In this document: positions 50,600-63,130 of the stretch, piece by piece | Numbering within the stretch: position 1 is the first letter of the stretch | Layout of the letters: the number at the start of each line of letters is the position of its first letter | From: Hirundichthys speculiger | Taxonomy: Eukaryota > Chordata > Actinopteri > Beloniformes > Exocoetidae | Assembly (NCBI GenBank): GCA_018398805.1 | Contig: JAGFBZ010000258.1 | Coordinates: 1,674,001-1,738,000 of the forward strand | Direction: 5' to 3' | Length of the DNA stretch: 64,000 bases | Translations under genes and position numbers: made by a program | The notes under the pieces: model-generated | Told to the model about the DNA's origin: nothing | What the model saw: the letters and a program-made list of their open reading frames with translations, nothing else | The model's database searches: none

Positions 50600-50610
50600 C
50601 TGTAGATTAT

Positions 50611-51510
50611 GGCCCCGATTGTACATTTCCTGCTAGCTGCTACCCACTAACCGCTACCCGCAAATTGTGGGTGTAGGAACCTCCGCTAACCGCTAATGCA
50701 ATCTTCCGCTCCCTAAAGCCGCTACCCATTATGCCGACTCACTTACTCACATTGTAGGTGTGGGCAATGGGACATCTTCTTTTGCCCTTTCTGCAAACTC
50801 GGTATCTTGCGGGTTGTGAGTAGCGGGTGGTCAGACCTCACGCAACCCGCACATCAGCACGTACAAGAGTGCTTCCAAATGGCATCAATGTGCATCCACC
50901 TGGTCACATGTGGACGTGCACAATAGGCTCTACCTCTTGAATTAACTCTTGTATAAAAAACGGGATTTAGCCTCAGTTGAACCCCTGAGAAATTGGCAGA
51001 GATCGTCTTAAATGGCTTGATCTCCAGTTAAACAATAGACAACCAGAGCGTGTTTACTGGGAGAGCACCGACTATCTGGGACTTTCAGGTTGCCGATAGG
51101 AATTGTCTGTGTAAAAATATTTTTATGTATATATCAGTGCAGAGGAGGAGGAGGAAGGAAGAGGAGGAAGCTCTACAGCAGAGTCCCAGACGAGCTGCGC
51201 ATAAGAGCTGCTTCAATCTGGATGAAAAGACGCTCCATAGCGGTTTGCGGGTAGCAGCTTGCGGATAGCGGCTTACAGATAGCGGTTTGCGGGGAGCCTA
51301 ACCTGCTCTTAAAGGCAATGGCTACTGATGCACTGATTGGTTTAACAGGTGGAACGCCCTAACCACTCCTATGCATAATATAGTGGGTAGCACAGGTAGG
51401 ATAGTGGGTTTAGGAAGGTGGAAGATTGCATTCTTTGCGGGGGAACGCCCCTTCCACTACCTGCTATCCCTTAATAGCGGCTTTAGGAGATCTGGCGGAA
51501 GATCGGGTCC
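50611..51510. mobile_element. Unclassified 900-bp inverted-repeat DNA element
   Basis: Starts GGCCCCGATTGTACATTTCC and ends CTGGCGGAAGATCGGGTCC, so outer GGNCCCGAT termini are inverted. TAT flanks both ends. Inside each end is a second inverted pair, 'AATGCAATCTTCC' plus CCTAAA(G/C)CC(G/C)CTA at 50697-50732 and 51397-51432. There are also many AGCGG / GGATAGCGG units, with four in tandem at 51238-51297. A middle frame (51050-51268) is Arg/Glu-rich and not recognised. The 3-bp duplication could suggest a Harbinger relative, but TAT is not the usual TWA, so the class is open. Confidence 0.6.
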
Positions 51511-51574
51511 TATATGTTAACTAACAGGGTAACATGTTTTTTCTTGAAATATAGGCCTGGACATTGAGAGAACC

Positions 51575-51749
51575 AATTGTGCAAGTACTTTTACTTTTAA
51601 TACTTCAAGTACATTTAAAAATGGGTACTTATTTAGTTTTACTTGAGTAGGATTATTAATGTCATACTTTTACTTTTACTTAAGCATATATTTTGCTGGT
51701 TATCTGTACTTTTAATTGAGTACTGAGCTTCAGTACTTCCTCCACCACT
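51575..51749. mobile_element. MITE fragment ending CCTCCACCACTG
   Basis: Series of GTACTTTTACTT / TACTTCAAGTACATTT motifs ending CTTCCTCCACCACTG, the reverse of the 'CAGTGGTGGAAGTAC' terminus of a common non-autonomous fish hAT family. The left end is not clear. Confidence 0.5.
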
Positions 51750-54700
51750 GCTTATTTGCCTACATACAGTCATGTCCACATATGCTACACTCATAAAGGA
51801 GAATGTGACCAGACACCAGGCTTCAAAGTGGCAGAGGCCTGCTACACCATAAACACAGTCTATTGATAAAAGCAAAATGAGCATAAACTAAATTGACTGC
51901 TAACTTAGAAGACATGACTGGAGAGCTAGAAAAAAGTGAAAGTAAATTGGGACATAAACATCTCTTGGCTTCAGTTTAGAGGGTGAGTATCTACTTCCAG
52001 CTTTAATTTAAAGTCCATGGTCTTAAATTTTAAAGTTTCTGAACACTTGGAAGATGCCGGCTTCTTACAGAGACTTATTTGAAGATTGAAAACCAAGTAG
52101 TCAGATCCTGGGCCCTCCAAGATGGAAGCTGATCATACTTTAATCGTACTGTCTTTAATCTTTGTGCTGTCCGCATGAGTCAAGATGGGTACAGAAAAAT
52201 GCAGCTTAGAGAGCAATAACCAAGAGTATAAGCAAACTGTGCATATTTTAAACTGCAAGAAAAGCAGAAAACAACAGTCAGGGGACCAATAAATGCCATT
52301 TCAGAGTTGTGGACCCATCTCAGTTGCCATTAGTTTCCATTTATTTCTGCTAATGAATACCTGTTATTAAAACTTTTCAGAGAAACTACAAAGCGGCATG
52401 CATACTGCTTTTGCTTCTGCGTTTGTAGAATGGAAAGGAGACAAACAGTTTGTTCATTATTCTAATGTCCTCGTAATGACTGCATGGTTGATGCATCACC
52501 ATCTGGCACACACGCACATGCACACACTGCCGTGATAATGCAGCCGTCGAATGTAATGACAACACGCAGCTTGTTGTAATGAGACTCCAGTTTGTTTCAT
52601 ACAAATTCCAAAGCAAAGCATGATGGGTAACCTGGCTTGCTGGCAATAATTGGCTTCTTGTCGCTGTGGAAACGACTCAAGTGTTTGTCCTGACAAGCAG
52701 TTTACCTCAAAGGATGGATGCTTTGAATCAAACAACACGCAGGCGTCGGCCAGCGTCTCCCCGCCTCTGATGAAAGTAAATGTGATGTTGCGTTGCCAGA
52801 TAGTAAATAAAGAAAGTGCTGGGTTGCCAGGTCATCAGTAAAACTCTCCTCTGCAAATTGGGTTGTAACTCAGCATGGTGAATCATGTCAAGTACGTGTG
52901 AGCGTACATGTGCATGTGTGTGTGGTGCTCAGACAGCAGCACTTGAACTAAATTGTCCCCTTGGTACCCACAATGCATCTGGAGCTGGCAGGCGTGTCTG
53001 AGTGTCTGGCTGTGCGATTAAACCTTATGATGCCTGAGTGTAACACACAGCTGCCTCATTGTGACCCCTCTGTTTCCCTGGTAACCAGCAGACTCGGTGA
53101 CAGATAAACAATTTTAACAGTATTTTGACAGTGGGGGCTGCAGCTGCCACACCTGCGGCGACTGCGTCTGCAGCAAGAAACTCAGCTTATCAAAGTTCAC
53201 CGAAATCGGTCAGAGTTGTGTAATTAAGGAGTTCAGATGAGGGTCATTCAAAGGAAGATTGCTCAAGGAAGGTTGTTAAAATTTTGACCACAAAAATCTA
53301 AAAACATCTGTTTCTTATTATTACCACAACCACAGTAAGTATTAGGAGCAATCAAAGTGCTTATTTTCAAGTACTTTTGAACTATAGAATGCATTTAAAT
53401 GGAGCTGTATCTACCACAGATCTTTTTCTACATCAACCATAAACCCACACAAATTAAAGCTAAAACTTGGCGTTTTTAATATGTACTTTTAAGTTGGATC
53501 CAGCTTGTGCCAGACAGAAACAAAAACACACAGAAATCTTGATATTGCTGCGGTATCCCACTCCTCATGTTGCTCAGTTTTACTGATTCAGTACTGCAGT
53601 ACTTAAAAAGAAAAAAAAACATCTGTGTATGTATGCCGAGGTTAAAAAAACAGAAAAAAAAAAGGTCTATTTGAAACTGAAAAGGAAAAAAAAAAGGAAT
53701 AAATTAATGTTCTGGGCCATTTTAATACCAATGTGAATGTGGAGCTGTTCAGCTGAAACACACTCTACCTCTCACTTTCCTTCAGGCAGTCAAAGTCACG
53801 TTGCCTTTTTGCTTAACCTCTATTATATCCCTGCGCGTGCACGCACTCACACAAACACGGAGTTGGACGTGCACACGCTGCCTTGCTCTGAGTGCAGTGG
53901 TGAAAGCGTGGGCTGTTTCTTCAGGTTACATCTCTCTGCAAAGATGATGGATGAAGGATATAAAATCCATCTCTGCAGGCCATTTGGACGAGAAATGAAC
54001 ACAGAAACAAAATCAGACAGACTGGCTGAAAGATATGAAAAGGAAGGGATAGTCACAGTCTAGTACAGAAGGGTTTAATTGTGTGATTTATTCTCAGTTT
54101 TGTTCCGCACTGACCTTTATGTTGCCCTGAGATGTAAACCTGTTTTTGAAGTTCTCCCTGAAGCGACGCTAAAAACGACAACAGAGGGAACAGAGTAGCG
54201 TAGAGGAACTAAAGACACTCAGTTCAAGACATTCAATGTGAAATATTGTCACTTCAGTGATTAAATAGCCGCAAAGCGAGTTCATGTGTAGAATCCCTTT
54301 CAGAATTAGCTGAGAAACACTTCTAACAAGTGAGATTTTATTATCACCAGTAGTGTCACCACACGTCGAGTCTGCTCTAACAGTTCTAGCTGATATCTTG
54401 CTGAACATGTGCGTGGTGTATCAAACTGACAACGTCTCTAGTCCTGCTTAAGCATTTAAGTTCAACAGTTAAATAGTAGTGATGTACAAGTTCATGCAGA
54501 TCTGGGTTAATCATCCACATCTGTGGGCAGATGTCCTCACAGTTCAAGAGTTCATCCTGCTGATCTGTGGACACCCAGCTCAGTCATGCTGTTGTTCCAA
54601 AGTCTTCCTCTGTCACTTAAATGATCGCCAGCTTTTAGCATCTGCTCTTCAAGCTACTAGCTGAGTGTTCATCCCGCTGATCTGTAGGCTCATGGACTCG

Positions 54701-55189
54701 CCTGATTTTGCTTAGTTGTTCTTATGGAGGCCCATTTATGACACTATCAAATGTGAGATCACCTGCAAATAAAACTGACATATTTGGAGCTCTGATAAAA
54801 GCTATTCTCACACAGATATTGTGCTACTAAGACAAAATGAAGATCCCCTCTTTATTCCGTCTCTACTCTCCAGCTCTGCCAATGACACATAAAGTTTCTA
54901 TGTTGTTGTTCCTGTGGGGTTCACAGACAGCTCAGAATAAAGCCTGTCTCTCCGACCACTATGGTTGAAAACCCCGTGGATTAATTTCCCTGTCTGAATG
55001 TGACGGTCCGCCAGGCCTTGTCTCACTGTCCCCATTGCATGGATTGCATAACCTGTGACATAGCCCATCTTTCAAAGGATGGACTGATTTCATCCTTTTT
55101 GCAGCCATCCCAGCACCTCAGTTACACCTTTCCCTGATCCCAGTACACACTGAACACACCACACTCATTTTGTGTCACTCACATATCAC

Positions 55190-55262
55190 TTCTTGTTTTT
55201 CTTTCGGCTGTCCCCTTCAGGGGTCGCCACAGCGACTCATCGGCATCCAGCTAACCCTGTCC
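55190..55262 (-). mobile_element. RTE-type LINE 3' tip
   Basis: 'TTTCGGCTGTCCCCTTCAGG' then GGTCGCCACAGCGACTCATC is the reverse complement of the 3' tip of the common fish RTE LINE (GTGGCGACCCCTGAAGGGG). It is a second, shorter copy of the family found at 21.7 kb. Confidence 0.6.
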
Positions 55263-56089
55263 TCTGCATCATGGGGCAGAATGAAGGCACCACAGAAGTG
55301 GAAGAAAATGCTCCTGAGAAGGGCGGTTTGAAAAAGGAAGGAATGTCTTTTCATTTTACAGAGACATTGTAGAGCATATTCATATACAGAACGTATTCTT
55401 CTGTGAAGGAGGGTCTCTGCACCCAGACACTAAACTGCAACCTGTGTAACCTGGCGAAGCTACAGGTGATCTCATTTGTTCAGTTCTAGCCAGGCTACAA
55501 AAACAACACCACAGGGCATTCACGCCACATCTACTTCTCTGCTACATTTCCAACATTTTAACAGCTTCTCATTTCACTTTTATTCTTATTCATTATTTTT
55601 TTTATCTACAATCTATACTGCGATACACTCTTTTTTCATTACATTTTAAGCACAGATTGGATCCAAATGGCATATAGTTTTTGCTGAGAAAACACGATTT
55701 TAGGATCCAAATCAATTTTTTTGGTGGGGGGGTTGAAATGGCTGAGACATTGTTTGCATACTGTCACCATAGTGGTTCTCTGATGGTCAAAAAAAGCCAC
55801 TTTAGTCAAATGTATTTTTGGGACATATAGTGAAATGTAGTGTCTGTTAAGGTTTGGTCAAAATGTTGGCTATAATATTGGGGATTATGTTTTTTTTTTT
55901 TTTTTTTTTAACAGAAACTCAAACAGTCAGCAGAGGAGCCAATGGTTAATGTTGAAAATGAACACTATAACTGAAAACTGGACACTGCTGCAAAGTGTGT
56001 GTGTTTCAGTCAGGGAGATAGATCAGTATTGGATTTTAAGTCGTTTATATTCAGCAGGGGTTTGCACGCACTCGCTGCTACAGTACAAA

Positions 56090-56102
56090 ACACACACACA
56101 CG

Positions 56103-56153
<51 letters not shown>

Positions 56154-56163
56154 ACACACACAC
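56090..56163 (+). repeat. (CA)n microsatellite
   Basis: About 37 CA units with a few CC interruptions. It produces spurious Thr-His repeat frames. Confidence 0.95.
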
Positions 56164-57189
56164 TGCCTGGGTCCGCTATATAAATCTATTAGAAGTTATT
56201 GTTGTTTGGCATGTTTGCGAGGCAGCGTCTGCTGAATAAAAATCTTTGATTCAATTCACAACTTTATTGGCCTGTGCGGACGATTTGGTTTGCAGAAACA
56301 GTTCATGATGAAAAAACAATAAAACCAATAAAAGAACGTAGAAGCGGCAGACATCGAGCAGCCTGATGTGATCAGAGCCTGGGAGAGCTGAACCTACTGA
56401 GCCAAAATCAGGTCTAACACAGTTACAAGCTGGGCTGAGCTGAGAGCAAACCTGCTGAAATATCTTGTAGAGTGGGTGTCATCAGTTACCAGGCTCCAAC
56501 ACACAGTGATCTGTTTATTAGGAACATTTAGCTAAAACTAAAAGCAGCATCGCAGTGGTGCCCCTCAGTGCTGGCTGTGGTACGGTGTTTTTTGTTGAAA
56601 CCGTCCTGCAGATTTGCATTCGGCTGTAGCGCCAGTTTGAAGGATTGATTGATTGCTGCACTGTTGCATTAGACTGCTCACAGCAGGAGATCAAAACATG
56701 GATTTTAGGCAAAGGGGGCAACGGTCAAATGAGGGCAACTGTTTTGGTGGGAGATTTTTGAGCAGCTAAAATTTGATCGTGACGAAACTTGTGGAGTCTC
56801 TTTTCTCCTATTGAAGGTCACGTTTTCTTTGAGAATCTGTATATATAGCCACAATAGATAAACAAAAAAAAAATTAAAAGGAAATTCTTCCTCCACATTT
56901 AAAGCAGCAAGGTCACCTATTATACCACTAGAGCATTTATTAAACAATGAATCGCTCTTCACATTTCCACATCATCTGGTATCTTGGGTTTCTTTATTTT
57001 TTTTTAAACCTCTTGTCGTCAGAACTATTTAAAATGGGAGCTTGGCCATTGTGTTATTGTTGTAATAAGCTGTTGTAATTATTATTGTTTTCCATCATTA
57101 TAGCTTTGTTGTGATTGGACCAGTGGATCAGCATTGCCATTAGGAGGTAACCTGGAAAAATAAATTCACCTGTTTACCTGTTACCAGAT

Positions 57190-57316
<127 letters not shown>

Positions 57317-57699
57317 TCATGACGAGCACAGAATCTTCTGATACTCATTTCCAGCATTGCAGGACACCAGGATGGTATTTTAATCAAGGAGTAATATTTA
57401 AAAAAAAAAAAATAGGGGTCGTTTTATAATCGACTAGATTTTCTGTTGTCATTACACATTTGTGCCACAAAATGGAGCCGCACTGAAGTAACCAATAAGA
57501 GAACAGCAGGACAGTGAACACATGGAGAAGATCTGATGATAAGTGGAGGAATAAACAAAGGGATTTAAAAGTTTTGTTGTTGTCCAGATTTTTTTTTCAG
57601 ACAGAATTGTTAATATTGCTACCTGAGTTGCTACCCGAACTGTAAAGTACACAGATTTTATGGCTCTCCATGTCTGTTTTAGCTTTTCCGCACGTTTTT

Positions 57700-57800
57700 C
57701 AAAACAAAAGCATGTGGGCAACATGCGTTAATGCGCAATAAAATAAATATCGGCATTAATAAATTCATGCGATAATAACGCGTTATCTTGCCCAGCCCTA
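57700..57800. mobile_element. MITE terminus, TAACGCGTTATCTTGCCCAGCCCTA
   Basis: AT-rich with 'TGCGTTAATGCGCAATAAAA' and ending 'CGTTATCTTGCCCAGCCCTA'. This is the reverse of the TAGGGCTGGGC terminus seen on several non-autonomous fish elements. The opposite end is not identified. Confidence 0.4.
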
Positions 57801-58648
57801 AAAATTTTTCAAAAAACGTGTTTTGGTTTCTATAGTTTGATTTTCCATCCATGACAACTGCATGTAGAGTGATTGTTTTTATTTTTATTTTATTTTTTTT
57901 TTGGGGGGGGGGTTTACCAAATTTGGTAGAATTATTAAAGCAACAAAATGTATGGCAGCCAGTCTAGCCAATGGCGAGCTATCATCATTTTTAGCTTCTT
58001 AATGCAAATAAACAGTCATTTGAGACTGAATATGTTTTATTGTGCTTGTGTGTTCATTGAACTAACAGCCAGAGCTGAGCTGCAGTGAAACCACTGATTG
58101 GAAGAAATTTAGCCAAGGATGAGCTGGTGTCCATATGTGGATTTTAAAACAGTCATCTATGCTGCCTTTTAAAACTTTTTTAGTTTTAAGTGATTATTGT
58201 AAAATAAATGCACTCTTTGATATATGCTTGGAAACTACGGTGTCTCTAAATGGACAAAACTGCTGCAAAACATCTGGGTTGCCTCAATGATTGGAGAGAT
58301 TTCTTGATTAGTTATTGTTTATTGTTTATTGTGTTATGGTGGCTTTAACTCTGAAGGTAAGCTTATAATTTTGAAATCATGTTTTGCGTCACTATGCATT
58401 GTGGCACCCAGGCGATGTTTTATTTATAATAATTCATGCATAGGAATGAAACACATATTGCATTCATTTCCTTAATTGTAAGTTATTTAAAAATCTGTCA
58501 GCCCCCAAACTTAGTCTCTTTTTGTTGCTTCAATAAATGAGTCTGAAGGAAACAAATATGTTCTACCCTTGTTTTACTTTACAAATTACCTTCCATATTT
58601 CAGCAGCCCACCAGCGTTGATTAAATGAAACCACGTATCAAAGTAGCT

Positions 58649-58810
58649 TTACTGAGAGCGCCGTTGGTTGGAGGCTGCTGCGTCAGGAATCACCGCCTCT
58701 GGAGGGTCTCGTTTCATGGCCGTGTTGTGCAGGAAACAGCAAGCCAATATTATTTTGTACACCTCCCTGGGTTTACAGAGCAGGACGCCATCATGTTCAA
58801 GCACAACCAG
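58649..58810 (-). pseudogene. Harbinger (HARBI1-like) transposase C-terminal remnant
   Basis: The minus-strand frame reads LLCKPREVYKIILACCFLHN, then TAMKRDPPEAVIPD, and stops at TAA (58651-58649). The block KIIxACCxLHNxAxK is the last conserved piece of the Harbinger DDE transposase, following the third catalytic acid. Upstream the frame is lost after about 50 codons, so this is a dead fragment. No terminal repeats are seen nearby. Confidence 0.7.
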
Positions 58811-59959
58811 CTCGCCTTCTTGAATTCATTGTTGCTCCATGGCCCGACTCAACGTTCATATCCACAAAAAGTTTGGAACCACTTTCAGTTTCATGAATGC
58901 CAAAACGTGTAAATCTCGTCCAGCTCACAGTTAGCACACAAATCTTTTACGCTCACGTTTCTTGAATGAAGCCTGTGTGTGTGTGTGTGTGTGTACGGTA
59001 CCGGCCAACAGGGGTTCGCTGAGGTGATTGGCTGCTCGTGGTTCTTTTCTGATCTTCGGATTTGCATTTTCTCATGCTGTTTTAATTCATCCCATTTTTT
59101 TCTTTTCATCTTAATGTGTTTTGTGAAGCACTTTGAGTTGCCTTTGTGCATGCAATGCGTTACACAGATAGGCCCACTTCGCCTTGATCTGAATGTAAAA
59201 TCTAACTGTGATTCTGTGCCATGAGCCGAGACATAAAAAGAGCCACATTTAATCTTTTTTTTTCCTCACAATGTAGAGCTCATTTCATTTTTTTTTTTTT
59301 TCATATTTCTGGGGCCTTTTTGAGATTTATTTTGAAACTGTGCAATGTAAACAATTCTTCTTGGCTTCTTCCTCCTCATGATTTTATTGTACTTACAGTG
59401 ATGAGGGGGGTGTTCGTTCTAGAAAAACGGCTCGCTTCACTCCAGTCTTCACCATAATCTCTAAGGTTCCTGTTGTGAAAGGAGAATTTATTTCATGCCG
59501 CCAATCTCTCAGATTCCTTTTTCCTGAAGTGAAACTTTTCATAAGGAGAATCTGCTGTGGAAATTTGTGTTTGAAAAGCTACTGATCAATTTGATGTATG
59601 AGACATGAACACTGCTTCTATAATTGTTTCCCACTAACACATCACATTAATTGACAAGGCAGTGTCTCTGCTCATACAGATGATGCTCATGTTTTGATAG
59701 CTGTGATGTGTTGTGCAATAGAGCGTATAACGTGCTCGTTTAGCCATAAAGGGGGTTATTACCAACTGTCTTGAGGGACAGCTGCTAATAACCAGAAAGG
59801 TATTAACAAAGTCAATAAATTGAAATAGGGCACCGCCTGATAAATCAGGAAACAATGACTAAACGGCACAGTCAGTCTCAAAATGGCTGTTGTTCTATGC
59901 GTGCCAGCCTGTGACCAGGTGTGGCGCTATAGAACAACAGAGAAGGTGTGAGTCTGAGC

Positions 59960-60556
59960 ACAGGCTTTTTGCCTTTTTGCCTTTTTTTGCCGTACTGGAA
60001 TAAGGTGTAACTGCACATATACTCCAGTAGGGGGCAGTGGCGCTCTCTTTATCACAGTGTGCAGGGAGTATTAGCTATATTCTATTGGGGTTTTTTTGCA
60101 CGGACATGCGTGCACAGCACAGAGCGGGATGATGGAAGTGAACAAACAATCAAGAGACACCACAGAAAAATATTTAACAGGGATGAAAAGAAAGGAGAAG
60201 AGAGACGAGAGAGATGATGAGACAGATGAAAGTCACCAGAAAGTTAAGATGAGGAAATCGGACGATGCTGATGTAGCGCTGCTTCACTGTGACGATGGTG
60301 GGATCGATGCACTTTAAATCTTATATCGATGCACTTTAAATAACAGACAAAGTTATTCTTTGTTAAAAGCTGATCTATATTTCTTTCTTTTTTCTTTTTC
60401 TTAATGTTAATAAGAATACTGTGTTATGCAGTGGTGTACTTATAACAATTTTATAGACAAATTATACTATTTATAGTCACGGTGGAGGGTGGGGGGTCGC
60501 GAAATGTTTTCTTCTACCAATGGGGGGGCGCAGCAGGAAATAATTGAGAAGCACTG
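59960..60556 (+). mobile_element. hAT/ZBED5-like transposon fragment, second copy
   Basis: Same family as 7.8-8.3 kb in the opposite orientation. Shared order is 'GCCGTACTGGAATAAGG', 'ATATACTCCAGTAGGGGGCA', 'GGGAGTATTAGCTATATT', and a frame with RDTTEKYLTGMKRK, DETDESHQKVKMRK and DADVALLHCDDGG (60096-60317). It ends TTGAGAAGCACTG, a hAT-type terminus. The left terminus is missing and no duplication is found. It is a deletion remnant without a catalytic domain. Confidence 0.65.
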
Positions 60557-60914
60557 CTGCAAGGAGAAGGTCTTCAGCCAGTAGGAGGGTGTGACATCAC
60601 TTTTCACATCTTGATGTTGAACAATGAAATCCCCAGGCATGCTGGGGATTTGAGTTTTTATAGTTTCCTTTGTCTCCTTTTGTCTCAGAAAACCATGCGG
60701 TTTTTGGTGGCACATGGCGTGTGGCCTGACAGATGACATTAACTGCTCCTTTTTGCCATTTTAATCCCTGAACATTGTGTGAGTTTAAGTTACACGGCCT
60801 TTCTCACCCTTGAAACGACAAACGTAACAGTGTTCGCTTGTCATGTAAGACAAGAGGATTATTTATTCAGAGTTTTGATGTGATTAAAAGACCACCAGCT
60901 AGTTATTCGCTACA

Positions 60915-61578
60915 AGGGCCACAGTTACATGATGTTTTTTAATTCTGAATTAATTATTCCGAATTGAATAATTCAGAATTAAACTATTTTTCTTCGAGTT
61001 TACATGGAAATAGTAATTCCAAATTGAGGTTTGGAGGTTTACATTTAAAACACGTTTGATCAGCTTTATCCAATTCCACTTAAGGTCTGGGGGTTGGGAA
61101 GGGTTCTGATTGGATAGGAGGGCGGACATCTTTGCGTATTTACGTCTACCGGAAGAAAACAAACTTACTCAATTAGCAACAACATGGAGGACTACATTAT
61201 TAGCATCCTTTTTGGATGTGTTTTGATTTTATTTCTGAAGCAGCAGCACGACAACATCATGTCAATGATTTTCTTTCGAAAACAAGCCCAGCGCGGAATA
61301 TAAGCATCGTCACGACAGACGGGCAAGGGAACGAGCATGCGCAGAAAGACCGGAATTAATTTAAAGCGGAATGAGCGTATACATGACCGTGGAATTATTT
61401 TATTTGGATTTAAAATCAGAATAAACCAGCCACTTCCTTTGGAATTAAGTTTAATTCGAAATGGACATTTTCATTCGGAATTAGGTGTTTACATGGTCAT
61501 TTTTAATCGTTTTAAATCGGATTTAATTTTAATTCTGAATTAAAGAGGAATTAAACTTCCCATGTAAACGCACTGAAG
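60915..61578. mobile_element. Harbinger-like MITE with TTACATG termini
   Basis: About 660 bp whose two ends are inverted: 'ACAGTTACATGATG...TTTTTAATTCTGAATTAA' on the left and 'TTAATTTTAATTCTGAATTA...CCCATGTAAACGCACTG' on the right. Many GGAATTA / TTCCGAATT units are spread inside. A short frame, MEDYIISILFGCVLILFLKQ (61183 on), sits in the centre. The family resemblance to Harbinger MITEs of fish is from memory; the inverted ends are seen. Confidence 0.55.
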
Positions 61579-62208
61579 GTTCTGTTGTCCTGTTTGATGA
61601 ACCACAAGCCTGTATTAATATTTCACCCAATATTGGTTTACAGTCCAATGCGTGATGGAAAATCCTCCAGTATTGTTCGTAACTCCCCACCACAGGTTCA
61701 TGCCTCAGTCTTTGTCCATTCAAGGTCTGACACCCACCTGGCTCAGATTTACAAGGCAGTGGTCTGTCATGTAAGTTCAAGTTACATATTCAACCTCTTC
61801 AGTGTCAAAGCATCCATATTTCTTATTGCTAAACTCATCCCTGCTGTTCTCTGTCATGCTCCATAACTGTGAAACCAACACAACTCTACACGTTATTTTA
61901 CTGCATATATGGACATAAAAAGCTCTCCATTAATGTTGACTCATCCCTTTCCCTATTTCGTGTCGACATTTCTTTCTCAGATAATTCTACCTTTCCCATC
62001 TTTGACATCACTGCCATTGAAGGTTTCCTTTTTGCTCCTTCCATTTTATTCTTTTTTTTCCCCGAAAAGCCTTTCATGGCTGGAAATTTCTCTCCTCTTA
62101 CATTTCCACATTCATTTCCACTTCTTTCTCTCCTTGGCTCCCTTGATCTTGACCCAGCATTCATTTTAATTCATTTCCATCCCCCTTTCTCCAATCTATC
62201 CTTGTATC

Positions 62209-62236
62209 ACCCCCCCCCCCACCCCCCACCCCCCAA
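62209..62236 (+). repeat. C-rich low complexity
   Basis: Runs of 10, 6 and 7 C's separated by A. Confidence 0.9.
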
Positions 62237-62829
62237 TCTCTCAATTCCTATTTCTTCATTTTTCCATTGGACCAATCCATCACACTCTACTGCCAATTTC
62301 CTACTTTTGTATCTTTCAGCATGAATAAAAATTATCTTGGGATCAGTGTTAAGATGGAAAATGTAAATAACACAGATGAAGCAAAACAAGTAGTCCTCAT
62401 TACAGCGCATCTTTAAATAGACTGAATTTTTTTCCTCATTAGTCTGTGCACAATTCTACACAATAGTAATGGAGAAACAAATTAGTGTTTTGTAAATAAA
62501 ACTTAAAATATGCCTTTTGCATTTGGACACTTCCTCCAGAACTAAACTAAACACAGAAGGTAAGGAAATTTGTATTTGCCTGATTATTTCTTTGTTGTAA
62601 CAATGCTTCTTGGCAATGAATCTTAGAACGTAGGGAAGCCTGATTATTCCCCTTTTAGATGGTTCCACATCTGTAAGGAACATGCATTTGTTGGATGGGT
62701 GTGTGGGTTGCTCCCATGAAAGGTTCTCCACATCTTCTCTGTCAATGCCAAGCAGCTTTTATTTTTTTGCCGTTGACTCTTGTTTGGTGGATTGTATGAT
62801 TAAAGTCTGACAAAACAAAACATATTGGC

Positions 62830-63130
62830 AATTTAACAATTTAAAGTTTTGTTTTTTCTTGGCATGAACGTGGCACCCAAACTGATTACACAAGTGCTCA
62901 GTGGGGTTGGTGGTTATTCCCTGATAAATGCTGCTCTGTGGGGGCAAGCGTTGTCATCATGGTACCAGACTGTAGAGATACGGGATTGCCACTGGCTGCA
63001 GAATTTCATCTCCATATCCCTCTGCATTGAGGTTGCCTCCAATGATGGCAAGCCTCATTTTTCCCAGTAAGGGAGATGTCGCTGCATACCATCACACTGC
63101 CTCCACCAAAAGATGCTACTCAGTGCATTC
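62830..63130 (-). pseudogene. Tc1/mariner transposase remnant
   Basis: The minus strand, across several frames, shows FGGGSVMVCSDISLTGK (about 63105), the words 'LNAEGYGDEILQPVAIPYLY'-like (frameshifted, about 63010) and NPTEHLCNQFGCHVHAK (about 62870). The last corresponds to the NPIEHLWD block holding the final catalytic Glu of Tc1 DD34E transposases. Frameshifts and stops show it is dead. The region around the second catalytic Asp has been lost or scrambled. Confidence 0.7.

Noticed and set aside
55949..56239. Thr-His repeat proteins
   Set aside because: Artefact of the (CA)n array.
61869..62324. 151-codon plus-strand frame
   Set aside because: Pyrimidine-rich low-complexity sequence with poly-C; Pro/Ser/Leu composition only.
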